From: an uncultured Chlorobiota bacterium
GTDB taxonomy: Bacteria > Bacteroidota > Ignavibacteria > UBA10030 > UBA6906
Length of the DNA stretch: 64,000 nt
Direction: 5' to 3'
Assembly (NCBI GenBank): GCA_900696645.1
Contig: CAADGV010000026.1
Coordinates: 69,671 to 133,670 of the forward strand
The translations under genes and the position numbers were made by a program. Shown here one piece after another: positions 36,114 to 45,425 of the stretch. The stretch's first letter is position 1. Each line of letters begins with the position of its first letter. The notes beneath the pieces are model-generated. The model was not told the origin of the DNA, did no database searches, and saw only the letters and a list, made by a program, of their open reading frames with translations.

Positions 36114-37153
36114 TGACGACCATGAAAACAAACACTATACACCTGAACAGAATGGTATGGCTCATCCTTGCGATGGCCATCGGTACACTACCGGCAATGA
36201 CGCAATCAAAGGTTGGCACTACTGCCGGACAGTTTCTCGGAATATCAGTCGGGCCACGCGCCATCTCGATGGGCGGCGCATACGTCGCCAACAGTAATGA
36301 CGCAACAACGCTGTACTGGAACCCCGGTGCTTTCGCCCAGGCTGCCAAGTCGCAAATTGCGTTTTCGAACACCAACTGGATTGCCGGCACGACATTCCGC
36401 TGGGCCGGCGCAATGTTCAATCTTGACGGCGAAAATGCTGTTGGTGTCAGCTTCACACAACTTGATTACGGTGAAGAAGAAGTTACCACTGTCGCCAATC
36501 CCGACGGTACGGGAGAGCGGTGGGCAGCGCAGGACTTTGCTGTTGGTGTTTCCTATTCAAGAAGGCTTACTGATAGATTCTCTATGGGTGGATCGGTGAA
36601 GTATGTGAGTCAGTCGATTTGGAACGAGTCGGCAAGCACGATCACGTTTGACCTCGGGCTGTTGTTTGTAACCGGGTTCAACGACATGCGTCTCGGCGTG
36701 TCCATGTCGAACTTCGGCGGCGATTTGAAGCTTGACGGACGTGACTTGTTGAACAGGGTAGATATCGATCCCGACAATTCCGGCTCGAACAAGGATCTTG
36801 TCGCAACACTCAAAACGGATTCGTGGCCAACACCGCTGCTGTTCCGCGTCGGCGTGGCGATGGATGTTGTGAAGAATGACGAATTTGCCGTGACGCTTGC
36901 TGCCGATGCATTGCGGCCGAGCGATAATGTCGAGACCCTGAATCTCGGGGGGGAAGTCGCATGGAATGATATGGTGTTTCTGCGCGGCGGCTATAAGTCC
37001 CTTTTCGGAGAAGAAGTACAGGAGGGCTTGTCGTTGGGCGCAGGGTTGAAGTATAAAGCCGAAGGCTTGGCGCAAATCGAGTTCAACTACTCCTTCAGCA
37101 AGTTTGGTCTGTTCGGCAATCTGAATACCATCGCGGTTGCCATCGGATTTTAG
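36113..37153 (+). CDS. PorV/PorQ-family outer-membrane beta-barrel protein
   Basis: The start overlaps the previous stop as TGATG; a second ATG at 36122 is possible. After a signal peptide (to about 32) the protein shows the PorV family signature: GQFLGISVGPRAISMGGAYVANSNDATTLYWNPGA, a barrel of short strands and a final aromatic residue (AVAIGF). PorV is the T9SS shuttle that receives cargo from the translocon and passes it to the sortase complex. Barrels of this family also occur as unassigned transport proteins, so it may serve only this operon. It is the fourth of a probable LacI-TonB-surface protein-PorV unit. Confidence 0.82.
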   Translation: MTTMKTNTIHLNRMVWLILAMAIGTLPAMTQSKVGTTAGQFLGISVGPRAISMGGAYVANSNDATTLYWNPGAFAQAAKSQIAFSNTNWIAGTTFRWAGAMFNLDGENAVGVSFTQLDYGEEEVTTVANPDGTGERWAAQDFAVGVSYSRRLTDRFSMGGSVKYVSQSIWNESASTITFDLGLLFVTGFNDMRLGVSMSNFGGDLKLDGRDLLNRVDIDPDNSGSNKDLVATLKTDSWPTPLLFRVGVAMDVVKNDEFAVTLAADALRPSDNVETLNLGGEVAWNDMVFLRGGYKSLFGEEVQEGLSLGAGLKYKAEGLAQIEFNYSFSKFGLFGNLNTIAVAIGF

Positions 37154-37263
37154 CGCATTAGGAAGAGATGTTTCATAACGGAAGGAGGAATGTCATAGAA
37201 GATGCAGGTATCTATAATGCTCCATCAACAAAATCCACAATTCAAATCATTCAGGAGGTCAAC

Positions 37264-39306
37264 ATGAAAAAGCTGCTACTTGTTGCTTTGGTCGCGGCAC
37301 TGGTGATCGGCTTCATGGCTCCGTCAACAACATTGGCGCAGCCGAGGAACGTCACCTTTATCGTGAACACGGCAACCGTTCCGGATACCGTCGGTACCGG
37401 ATACACTGTCCAATTGCGGGGTAGCCACGCGCCCCTCACCTGGGGTAACGATACAGGGGGCGGCATGAACCACATCGGTGGTGACTACTGGTCGAAGACC
37501 CTTCAATTCAACCAGGGCGATACGGTGTTCTTCAAGATTTTTGTCGGCAGTGACGGCTGGGAAGCTGACATTGCCAACGTACTTGGTAGTGTCAACAACC
37601 GCGTCTATGTCATTGCGAACCGCGACACAACGTTGCCGGTTCAGTTCTTCAACAACGTTGGGAACGGAACCGCACAGTATTTCCGTCCGTGGACTCCGGT
37701 TGCCGATACGTTTATGAACGTCTATTTCCGCACGAATATGCTCGGTGTTATCCAGGGTGGATTGTTCGGATTCAACAACAATCTTGATACGGTCGGTATT
37801 CGTGGCGGCGGGCCAGCCGGTGGCGACTTGAACTGGTCGCCTACATTCTATCTCACTCGTGAAAGCCCGGCGGCAAACGGAGGCTCGTTTGGCGTTCCGG
37901 CAAACACATTCTGGTCGGGTCGTGTTCGCATGCCGAAGAGTGGCGTGAACGTCGGTGAGTCTATTCAGTATAAGTTTTTGATCGGGTATGATTGGGGACG
38001 GGATGAATTGCAGGGGCAGCCGAACCGCAATTTCGTTGTTCCGACGAACAAACGCGATACCACAGTCTATTTCTCCTACTTCAATAACACGCGTCCCACA
38101 TTGCGTGTGAACAACTACCAGGCGCGCATCACGTATCGTGCAAACCTGCAGCGTGCGCTGAGCACGGGCGGGTTCGCTCACGGCGATACGCTGGTTGTCC
38201 GTTCAGGGTACTTCGGAACAACAACGGAGCCCGGCAAACAGAAAATGATGAGCCGTGTCGGCGTCTCGACTATCTACACCGTTATCGACACTGTTCTTAC
38301 AGCACAAAACCAGACATTCGACTATCAGTACTATCTGATCAAGAATGCTGCCGATGTACGTGAGAACTACTACAACTTCTTCTATAGCGGCGATATTCCG
38401 GCGGAAGCTGAACGGCGGCAACTAATTGTTCCGGGCAACGATTTCGTCATCAACGATACGGCCACAAGTATTACCCAGGCTCGTCGTCAGCCTGTATTCC
38501 CCAATACGCGTACACTCGCCCGCAGCGTGACTGTAAGGTGGGAAGTGAATATCAAGCCTGCATATTATCAGGTGGCAGCAGGCGACACGCTGTTTGATAT
38601 ACAGGGCAGCTTCCACATTGCGCACAAGGATTCAGTGTATCCGGCAGGTACTTGGATTAACGGACTTGCGACCGGTGGCTGGCAAACATGGGGCTTGACG
38701 TTGCAGGGCGATACGACCCGCAAGATGTGGGATGACGGTACACACGGCGATCAGGTGGCAGGCGACTCAATCTTTACGCGTGTTATCTTTGCCTCGCCGG
38801 ATAGTCTCGGCATTGGCACGAAAGGCCAAGTCGGGCAAATCTTCAAGTTCGGTTTGAAGGGTGGCGACAATGAAGGTGGCCGCGGCGGTTTCGGAAACAA
38901 CCACTCGGCCAACATTGATGACAGCGGCCCGACATTCGTTCTCCGCGATCAATGGGGAAGCATCAATCCCGCGTTCTACAACCGCTGGAACTATGACCTC
39001 GGCATTCCCGTCACGAGTGTGACAGAGATACCGGGCGTTCCCTACGTGTACGAATTGAAGCAGAACTACCCGAATCCGTTTAACCCGGTTACGAGAATCG
39101 AATACTCACTTCCGACGGCATCATTTGTGACACTGAAAGTGTACAACATGATTGGCCAGGAAGTGGCAACTCTTGTGAACGAGGATCAGAAGGCTGCGAA
39201 GTACGTCGTTCCGTTCGACGGAAAAGGGCTCGCAAGCGGTGTCTACTTCTACAAACTTAACGCAGGCAAGTTTACCAGCACACACAAGATGGTCTTGCTG
39301 AAGTAA
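37264..39306 (+). CDS. T9SS surface protein with starch-binding-like domains
   Basis: The ATG at 37264 follows AGGAGG at ideal spacing; the frame extends 96 bases upstream without support. A signal peptide (MKKLLLVALVAALVIGFMAP...) is followed by repeated beta-sandwich domains resembling CBM20/E-set starch-binding modules: QLRGSHAPLTWGNDTGG and TLQFNQGDTVFFKIFVG (about 45-110), a second around 150-260, and a later one (WEVNIKPAYYQVAAGDTLFDIQGSF, WDDGTHGDQVAGDSIFTRVI). A complete T9SS type-A sorting domain ends the protein (LKQNYPNPFNPVTRIEY, LKVYNMIGQEVATLV, GVYFYKLNAG). It is probably a surface glucan-binding protein, an analogue of SusE/SusF by role. A good terminator follows. Confidence 0.8.
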   Translation: MKKLLLVALVAALVIGFMAPSTTLAQPRNVTFIVNTATVPDTVGTGYTVQLRGSHAPLTWGNDTGGGMNHIGGDYWSKTLQFNQGDTVFFKIFVGSDGWEADIANVLGSVNNRVYVIANRDTTLPVQFFNNVGNGTAQYFRPWTPVADTFMNVYFRTNMLGVIQGGLFGFNNNLDTVGIRGGGPAGGDLNWSPTFYLTRESPAANGGSFGVPANTFWSGRVRMPKSGVNVGESIQYKFLIGYDWGRDELQGQPNRNFVVPTNKRDTTVYFSYFNNTRPTLRVNNYQARITYRANLQRALSTGGFAHGDTLVVRSGYFGTTTEPGKQKMMSRVGVSTIYTVIDTVLTAQNQTFDYQYYLIKNAADVRENYYNFFYSGDIPAEAERRQLIVPGNDFVINDTATSITQARRQPVFPNTRTLARSVTVRWEVNIKPAYYQVAAGDTLFDIQGSFHIAHKDSVYPAGTWINGLATGGWQTWGLTLQGDTTRKMWDDGTHGDQVAGDSIFTRVIFASPDSLGIGTKGQVGQIFKFGLKGGDNEGGRGGFGNNHSANIDDSGPTFVLRDQWGSINPAFYNRWNYDLGIPVTSVTEIPGVPYVYELKQNYPNPFNPVTRIEYSLPTASFVTLKVYNMIGQEVATLVNEDQKAAKYVVPFDGKGLASGVYFYKLNAGKFTSTHKMVLLK

Positions 39307-39327
39307 CGATACGTGATGTTCCGTTCA

Positions 39328-39360
39328 AGGCGATCCCGTTTTATCGGGGTCGCCTTTTTT
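39328..39360 (+). terminator. Intrinsic terminator after the starch-binding-like gene
   Basis: The stem AGGCGATCCCG/CGGGGTCGCCT (11 pairs, one G-T) with loop TTTTAT is followed by six T residues, 22 bases after the stop. Confidence 0.9.
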
Positions 39361-39410
39361 GTATCTTGTTAGCACTCTACATGATGAATTCAGAGTTCGT
39401 TTAGCAGAAC

Positions 39411-41234
39411 ATGCAACCCGTTATTCTCTTGTTGCTTCTCTTCTTTGCCGTGAACAGCTTCGCCCAAACTGATTCGGGATGGGATCGGTACGTGGGGCGG
39501 GCCGGGGATGTATACATTTCCGAAAAAGAGTTCCAGCAGCGGTTCGAGATGCTGCCGGCATTAAATCGTCAACGCAAGTCGCAAATAGATATAGCGAAAC
39601 GGGAGTTGATGCTGTCGCTTGTCGCCGAAAAACTTCTTGTGCAGGAAGCCCGGTCGAGGAATCTTGACAGCGATTCACTCTACCAACACGCGATGCTGGA
39701 AATCAGAAAGCTGCTCGCCCGCGATCAATTGTACCGTGAGGAGATCAGTCAGAAGGTATCCGTTGCTCCGCGAGAGATAACGGCAGGCATTCAAGCGGCA
39801 CGCAAGCAGATTCTTACTGCATTTATTTATTTCGATGACGAGGAAGAAGCACGGTTCGTGAGAGAGAGACTGAAACGGCCGGCCGACTTCGACACATTCA
39901 TTCTCGACTCATCCATGAATGCCTTGCGGGATACGGCGTCGATTGTGTGGGGAGAAGCCCTCCCTGCAATTGAACAGGCGGCGTATAAGCTGAGAGCCGG
40001 GGAAATATCGCCTGTCGTTCAAGCGGGCGAAGGATATTATATCCTTAAGTGTATTTCGGTTACGCCAAATTCCTTTTTCTCATCGATGCCGACTCAGTCT
40101 CTTCGTGAACGTGTTGTTGAGAGGATTCGTTCAATCAAAGAGAGGGAACGGGTGGATGAATTTCTTCGAGCAGCGTTCACCGATCAAGTCGCGTATTCCC
40201 GCCCTCAACCGTTGAAGGCGCTTGCTGACGCCATCACCGTAGTATTTTCGGAGCAGCTGCAACCCGTTGATTCTACGGTAGTTATGACGAGTGTTGCCGC
40301 AGGGCTTGTTCGTGCAAAAGTGTCGTCAATTCTGAATGACACGCTGACGGTTGTCGGCGACACATATTGGTCTGTCGGTTCCGTTATCGAGAGACTCGTG
40401 CTGAAGCGCTTCGAAGTAAGCCGCGAGAATCTCAATCGCATGTTCCCGCGGTTGAACATCGACATCGGCTTCTGGGCACAGCAAGAGTTGTTGGGACAAG
40501 AAGGTGTGCGGCGCGGGCTCGACCGCCGGCCCGATGTTCAGCGACAAATCGAGGTGTGGGAACATGCAACGCTTGCCGCAATGATGAAAGAATACGCCCG
40601 CCGGCAAACACAAGTTACAGATGAGGAAGTGTGGAAATATCTTCAGCATACGAATAGCGCAGCGCCGATTCCCCACGTACAGATTCGTGAACTACGAACA
40701 GGTTCCATCGAGCAGATGCAACAGGCTCTTGCCGAACTGCAACGAGGTACACCCTTTGCCGAAATCATCAAACGCTGGTCGATTGATGAGAATGCCAAAC
40801 AGAGCGGCGGCTTGTCGGGGTTCTTTCCCATTACAGAACGATCACCAATCGGGACGATTGCGTGGCGGATGGAGCCGGGACAACGGTACGGGCCGATTGG
40901 CGTTGCCGATACTGTGAGCTATTTTGAGTTGGTTGCGAAGAAGGCACAACCCGAACTTGCTGACACATCATTTGCTTCTCGAAAGGAAAGAGCGGCCGGG
41001 GAGTTAGCCGAAATGAAACGCAAGCGCATGCTTACGTTGTTTGTGTCGCAAAGCGCCGCACGCCGGGGATTCGATGTGTATGAAGATAGATTGAAGAAAG
41101 TGGAAGTGACCCCTACGCCGATGATGACCTTCCGTCTGCTCGGATTCGGCGGAAGAATGTTCGAAGTACCATTTGTCGATCCTCAAATGGAGTGGTTGGA
41201 TACCGAACCGCCGAGTGAAACCATTCTACCATAA
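39411..41234 (+). CDS. Exported parvulin-type peptidyl-prolyl isomerase
   Basis: The 607-residue product starts with a signal peptide (MQPVILLLLLFFAVNSFAQ). An N-terminal chaperone-like helical region of the SurA type follows. A parvulin domain is clear near 420-510 (HVQIRELRTGSIEQMQQALAELQRGTPFAEIIKRWSID, SGGLSGFF, WRMEPGQ). An earlier degenerate PpiC-like segment lies near 135-215 (FIYFDDEEEARFVRERL, WGEALPAI, AGEGYYILKC). Such isomerases fold outer-membrane and exported proteins in the periplasm. Here it may serve the barrels and T9SS proteins encoded beside it. The gene stands alone between a terminator and the SGNH gene 27 bases downstream. Confidence 0.82.
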   Translation: MQPVILLLLLFFAVNSFAQTDSGWDRYVGRAGDVYISEKEFQQRFEMLPALNRQRKSQIDIAKRELMLSLVAEKLLVQEARSRNLDSDSLYQHAMLEIRKLLARDQLYREEISQKVSVAPREITAGIQAARKQILTAFIYFDDEEEARFVRERLKRPADFDTFILDSSMNALRDTASIVWGEALPAIEQAAYKLRAGEISPVVQAGEGYYILKCISVTPNSFFSSMPTQSLRERVVERIRSIKERERVDEFLRAAFTDQVAYSRPQPLKALADAITVVFSEQLQPVDSTVVMTSVAAGLVRAKVSSILNDTLTVVGDTYWSVGSVIERLVLKRFEVSRENLNRMFPRLNIDIGFWAQQELLGQEGVRRGLDRRPDVQRQIEVWEHATLAAMMKEYARRQTQVTDEEVWKYLQHTNSAAPIPHVQIRELRTGSIEQMQQALAELQRGTPFAEIIKRWSIDENAKQSGGLSGFFPITERSPIGTIAWRMEPGQRYGPIGVADTVSYFELVAKKAQPELADTSFASRKERAAGELAEMKRKRMLTLFVSQSAARRGFDVYEDRLKKVEVTPTPMMTFRLLGFGGRMFEVPFVDPQMEWLDTEPPSETILP

Positions 41235-41261
41235 GCATCTCAACTACGAACGCTTTATTGT

Positions 41262-43205
41262 ATGAGTACATCTCTCAAGAAAACCGTTACCTCGCTGTTA
41301 CCATATCTCGTTGTTGCGCTGGCGGTTGTCCTTGCTGAAGTCGGGCTGCGTCTTTGGGCGGAATCGCTTTCCGTGCCGATTGTCAAGGAAGTCCGTTACG
41401 ATCAGATTGATTGGTATCAGACGAATCGTAGGTATCTCGTGAAGTACTTTTCGTCCGATACGCCACTCGTTCCCGAGTTCAAAGAGAATCTTTTCAGAAA
41501 AGAAAAGAAACCGAATACGTTCCGGGTGTTTTGCCTGGGTGAATCATCAATGTTCGGGGTTCCTTATCAAATGACGGCGAACATTCCGGGCTTACTTCGG
41601 CGGCAGCTACGCAATGCTTATCCCGAAAAGGAGATCGAAGTCGTCAACTGGGGGGCCTCGGCGATCAACAGCAACGCCATTCTGCACCTCTCAAAGTCTC
41701 TTGCGCAATTCGATCCCGATCTCGTGTGCGTGTATATGGGACATAATGAATTCTATGGTCCGGAAGGAATCGGAGCGGGATTTGTCGAGCGGCTTTTTCC
41801 ATCTCTCATTTCGCTCAAGTATGACGTCAGAGACCTCAGGCTTGTGAAGATTCTTACTAACTTGTTTGTGTCAAAAGCAACAACACCTCCTGATGCCAAT
41901 ATGATGCAGCAGGTATCGCAAGGGAGCAAGGTACCGTTGGAGTCGGAAGATGCTGAATGGGTATTCAGGAACTACGCACGCAATCTCGGCAAGCTGCTTG
42001 AATTCTGGAAGGAGAAGGGCGTGCCCGTGATTGTTAGTGATGTCACGTCGAATATGATGTTCCCGCCGTTCATTCACGACGAACTTCCTGCAGGGACGGA
42101 AGAATCAATCCGCACCATGTATGACGCCGGCAGACACGATGAACTGATACCAATGTTGGAGAGTCTCAACCATCAGCATCAGGGGAATGCGTTTGTTCAG
42201 TACTGGCTGGGAAGAGCAAAACTTACCGTCCGGCGTTGGGGCGAGGCACGAATTCATCTTGCGATGGCGCGGGATTACGATTTGTTGAAATTCAGAGCCC
42301 CGCTGAAAATCAATCTTATTGCGAGAGAAGTAAGCAAAGAGAAACAGGTTCCGTTCGTCTCGGCGGATTCGTTGTTTGCCGTTCTCAGCCCGGACGACAT
42401 TCCGGGCGACCAGTTGTTCTGGGAACATCTGCACCCGAAAGTGAACGGCTATTATGCCATAGCTCGATTGTTCTTCACTGCCATCACACAACATCGTCTT
42501 GTCCCCGGCGTGGAAAGCGGCACAGCGCGCACGTTCACCCCATACAATCTGGATGATCTTGCCGTATGCTGGCTCGACGAAGCATACGGTGATCTGTCGA
42601 TTCAACACCTTACCGGGCGTTGGCCTTTCACGAACTACACGCGGCAGCCGGCGGTACTGGATTCCGCCGAAGCTGAACCGACGGCTATCGCAAAAGCTGT
42701 GTACGAAAGAAGAATGGTGTGGGATGAAGCCTGCTATGAAACAGCCCTGTATTTCTGGCGCACCGGAAAGCCGGAAAAGGCTCGAACCACGTACGCAGCA
42801 CTGATTGAAGAGTATCCCTATAACTACTACGCACACTACATGCTCGGAAGTCTGCTGACTAAGATGGGTAATCCTGATGAGGCGTTGCGACATCTCGACA
42901 TCTCGGTAAAATCAAATCCTGACTATCCCAACTCACGTCTTGACGCGGGCTTGTTGTTGATTAATCAGGGAGAGTTTAATGCTGCCATCAAGATTTTGCG
43001 TGATGCGCTTGATCTGACGAAGGGGGATGACAAGAAAGCGTTGCGGGCAAATGTACTGTACGGACTTGCTGCTGCAAATGCCAACAAGGAACAATATGCC
43101 GAGGCTATGAAATTGCTGGATGAAGCATTGATGCTTGTGCCGCGATATGCCGATGCTATCCGGTTGAAGGAAGGAATTTTGAATCACGTTGGAAGAAAGC
43201 GATAG
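41262..43205 (+). CDS. Membrane-anchored SGNH-type hydrolase with TPR repeats
   Basis: An N-terminal membrane anchor (about 12-30) leads to an SGNH/GDSL-like domain: block I GESSMFG (S95 as nucleophile), block II G131 (GASAINS), block III N162 (GHNEFYG) and a block V-like HLHP. The nucleophile Ser-Gly-Asn-His set is plausible, but the acid residue is uncertain. The C-terminal half carries TPR units (about 485-640: TGKPEKARTTYAALIEEYPYN, GNPDEALRHLDISVKSNPDY). The substrate is unknown; SGNH proteins often remove or add acyl groups on polysaccharides. A convergent paralogue follows with stop codons 6 bases apart inside a 22-bp palindrome. Confidence 0.8.
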   Translation: MSTSLKKTVTSLLPYLVVALAVVLAEVGLRLWAESLSVPIVKEVRYDQIDWYQTNRRYLVKYFSSDTPLVPEFKENLFRKEKKPNTFRVFCLGESSMFGVPYQMTANIPGLLRRQLRNAYPEKEIEVVNWGASAINSNAILHLSKSLAQFDPDLVCVYMGHNEFYGPEGIGAGFVERLFPSLISLKYDVRDLRLVKILTNLFVSKATTPPDANMMQQVSQGSKVPLESEDAEWVFRNYARNLGKLLEFWKEKGVPVIVSDVTSNMMFPPFIHDELPAGTEESIRTMYDAGRHDELIPMLESLNHQHQGNAFVQYWLGRAKLTVRRWGEARIHLAMARDYDLLKFRAPLKINLIAREVSKEKQVPFVSADSLFAVLSPDDIPGDQLFWEHLHPKVNGYYAIARLFFTAITQHRLVPGVESGTARTFTPYNLDDLAVCWLDEAYGDLSIQHLTGRWPFTNYTRQPAVLDSAEAEPTAIAKAVYERRMVWDEACYETALYFWRTGKPEKARTTYAALIEEYPYNYYAHYMLGSLLTKMGNPDEALRHLDISVKSNPDYPNSRLDAGLLLINQGEFNAAIKILRDALDLTKGDDKKALRANVLYGLAAANANKEQYAEAMKLLDEALMLVPRYADAIRLKEGILNHVGRKR

Positions 43206-43219
43206 TCCGGACTATCGCT
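43198..43219. repeat. 22-bp perfect palindrome joining two convergent SGNH-TPR genes
   Basis: The arm AGCGATAGTCC is followed by its exact reverse complement. It holds both stop codons (TAG on each strand) and each gene's last arginine codon (CGA). It could fold into a hairpin on either transcript, or be the mark of an inversion-duplication. There is no T tract, so a terminator role is uncertain. Confidence 0.9.
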
Positions 43220-45335
43220 CCTCGTTAAGCTTTGCCAGCAACTCGGCGGCGCGTTGGTGATCGGGCCTGAGCTTAAGGATGTTGATCAACTCCGCTGTTG
43301 CTCGCTGCTTCAGGTTTGAGCGGGAAAGGGCGACCGCAAGCATATAACCGTTGTCAATACGGTCGGCCGGCCCGGAACTGAATGCCAGCGCCTTTTCGTA
43401 GTAGGGAATAGCTTCTTCAGGAGCATTTTCCTCAAGCGCGATATCCCCCAGTGCCCGGTAGGCGAGAATCGTCTTCTCCACTTTGAGTGAGCCGAGCAAG
43501 GAAGTTCTTGCCTCCTTCAAATCTCCCAGTTGTAAAGAAATCCTTGCCAACTTGAGATACGGTTGAACATCAACAAGCGGGAGCTGGTTGATAATCGTTC
43601 GGTATTCTTGTCTGGCGGAATTCCAAGCCTTTCTGGCAAGATAGTAATCCGCAGCAGCGTAATGAGCTTGCAGCCAGTTCCACTGAGCCCGCGTGACGAA
43701 GTCCGCAATCTGACCGAGTGTATCTCCCGGCGCTATCGGATTGACAATCGGTGTCTGATCTTGAAACGGCCACCCTGATGTCAGAATTTCAGTTCTCCGG
43801 TGTGCGATCCTTTCATCAATTTCCGTCAAACATCGGTTATCCCAAAGTTGTGAATCACTAATTGTGTCGCGTTCCAGCCATTCTTTTCTTGTTGCCAGCA
43901 ATCCTCCCTCGCGCATTGCCCGGGCATATTCTTTCGCCATGATAAAGAACCCGCGTGAGTGGGGGTGGAGATGTTCAACAATAAGCCTGTTGCCGATAAG
44001 CGAATCGGTTGAATGTGAACGAAATGCTTGTTCCATATCGACAAAAACCATTCCCCGTTCATCGCTGACGAGTTTCATGGCGCTGTTAAAGTCGCTGCTC
44101 ATTCTGAATCGGAGCATATCGTAGTCTCTTGCCTTCATGTAGAGCAGTTCAGCTTCACGCTTGCGTCCGAGATAATCGAGACACCGGGCAAGCTGGTAAT
44201 AAGCATCGGCCCGCAACGTATCAATTGCAGAGGCAGCCGTGAAAGCGACAAGCGCCGAATCGACAAGTTTACGATTCCAGAAAACAATTCCCTGTTGAAA
44301 CAAGGCACGGAATTCACTGTTGCTGTTTAGCCCTGCACCCGAAGTTGAATCCTCCGAAACAAACGGCGGCATGTCGCGGAGGTTCGATACTTGCGAGCCA
44401 AGAAGAACCGATACTCCCGCCTCCGATGCGATGTGCGACAGCTCGATGAGATTCTCTTGAAAGGTTGATAACCCGGCCCGGTACAATGTGCTTCCATAAG
44501 GAATGTACTGTCCGCGTGCAAGCTTTTCCATCATCGTGCTGCCTGCCGGCTGCTTGTCGTTTCCGTTAAACAAACGCGTTACGGACGTTACAGCATCCTG
44601 AAGAAGCTGGAATGTTTTGAAGTGAATGAGCCGCAAGTAGAGTTTCGTCATCCAACGCGATTGTGCAATGGATTCGTGGGATGCAACACCGAGCGCCCCG
44701 TAAAACTCATTGTGCCCGTCGTAAACGACAAACAGATCCGGCTCGTAAAGGACGAGTTCACGCGCCATGTCGTTAACCGTGAAGCTGTTCGTTGCCGTCA
44801 TTCCGACGTTCACAATTTCGATGTTCCGCTCAGGGAATATCGCCCGCAATCTATCTCGCAAGAAAGATGAGAACGAGCCATTATACCAATACGGGTAGCC
44901 GACGGTTGTCGAGCCTCCGAGGCAGAAAATGCGGTACGTGCCTTCGGGTTTTGGCACTGCAAAGTAATCCGGCGATGTTGTTGGATTGAACGGCACGCTG
45001 GGGAAATAACGGTTCTTAACAGCCGCATTCATCACGTGATATGTCTCGCCGGCGAGTTCTTCAGTGACGAAGAGTGAAAGATCAGGCCCGTATCCGAACA
45101 GCCGCAGAGAAATCTCAAGCAAGCCGAAGAAGAGGAGTGGAAAGAGAAGAACGATGGTGAAAAACGCGCGCTGCTTCTTGGGTGAAAGATGCCCCTGCTT
45201 TTGGCGTCCTTGTTGTCTTTTCACTCGGTTTTGTGAGATGGGTTTCTGGGGATCGACTATATGAAATATAGAATGTTTAAGCTGAATTCCAAAGTAAACA
45301 GCTCCCGAAATCTGCTGTAATCTGTTCAATTTCAT
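43212..45335 (-). CDS. Membrane-anchored SGNH-type hydrolase with TPR repeats, paralogue
   Basis: The ATG at 45335 is taken; the frame extends to 45389, but that would cover the amylase operator. A GTG at 45224 just before a basic stretch (RVKRQQGRQKQGHLSPKK) is also possible. A membrane anchor (AFFTIVLLFPLLFFGLLEISLRLF) precedes an SGNH domain: GGSTTVG (block I), VGMTATNS (block II), GHNEFYG (block III) and EHLHPHSRG (block V). TPR units fill the C-terminal part (QLARCLDYLGRKREAEL, LKLARISLQLGDLKEARTSL, NAPEEAIPYYEKALAF). It is homologous to the convergent gene at 41262 along its whole length. Function unknown; an acyl or polysaccharide-related activity is possible. Confidence 0.78.
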   Translation of the reverse strand: MKLNRLQQISGAVYFGIQLKHSIFHIVDPQKPISQNRVKRQQGRQKQGHLSPKKQRAFFTIVLLFPLLFFGLLEISLRLFGYGPDLSLFVTEELAGETYHVMNAAVKNRYFPSVPFNPTTSPDYFAVPKPEGTYRIFCLGGSTTVGYPYWYNGSFSSFLRDRLRAIFPERNIEIVNVGMTATNSFTVNDMARELVLYEPDLFVVYDGHNEFYGALGVASHESIAQSRWMTKLYLRLIHFKTFQLLQDAVTSVTRLFNGNDKQPAGSTMMEKLARGQYIPYGSTLYRAGLSTFQENLIELSHIASEAGVSVLLGSQVSNLRDMPPFVSEDSTSGAGLNSNSEFRALFQQGIVFWNRKLVDSALVAFTAASAIDTLRADAYYQLARCLDYLGRKREAELLYMKARDYDMLRFRMSSDFNSAMKLVSDERGMVFVDMEQAFRSHSTDSLIGNRLIVEHLHPHSRGFFIMAKEYARAMREGGLLATRKEWLERDTISDSQLWDNRCLTEIDERIAHRRTEILTSGWPFQDQTPIVNPIAPGDTLGQIADFVTRAQWNWLQAHYAAADYYLARKAWNSARQEYRTIINQLPLVDVQPYLKLARISLQLGDLKEARTSLLGSLKVEKTILAYRALGDIALEENAPEEAIPYYEKALAFSSGPADRIDNGYMLAVALSRSNLKQRATAELINILKLRPDHQRAAELLAKLNEER

Positions 45336-45344
45336 CGAATTAAC

Positions 45345-45373
45345 TTGAATTCGAAGTACGAAAGGTGTATCTT
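45345..45373 (+). promoter_or_regulatory. Promoter of the exported amylase gene
   Basis: TTGAAT (-35), 17 bases and TATCTT (-10) end exactly where the operator palindrome begins. The layout copies the LacI gene's own promoter. Confidence 0.6.
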
Positions 45374-45389
45374 TTGGAAGCGCTTCCAA
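45374..45389 (+). promoter_or_regulatory. LacI-family operator at the amylase promoter
   Basis: The 16-bp palindrome TTGGAAGCGCTTCCAA is identical to the site at 28314-28329. It sits at the expected transcription start, 37 bases before the amylase ATG. A repressor here would block the amylase and probably the downstream glucan genes. Confidence 0.82.
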
Positions 45390-45425
45390 TTATCCCTCTT
45401 GGTTGACAGGCTGTCGAGCAAATCA

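Noticed and set aside
45336-45389. Upstream extension of the minus-strand SGNH gene
   Set aside because: It would overlap the amylase operator and begins with a TTG without a ribosome site.
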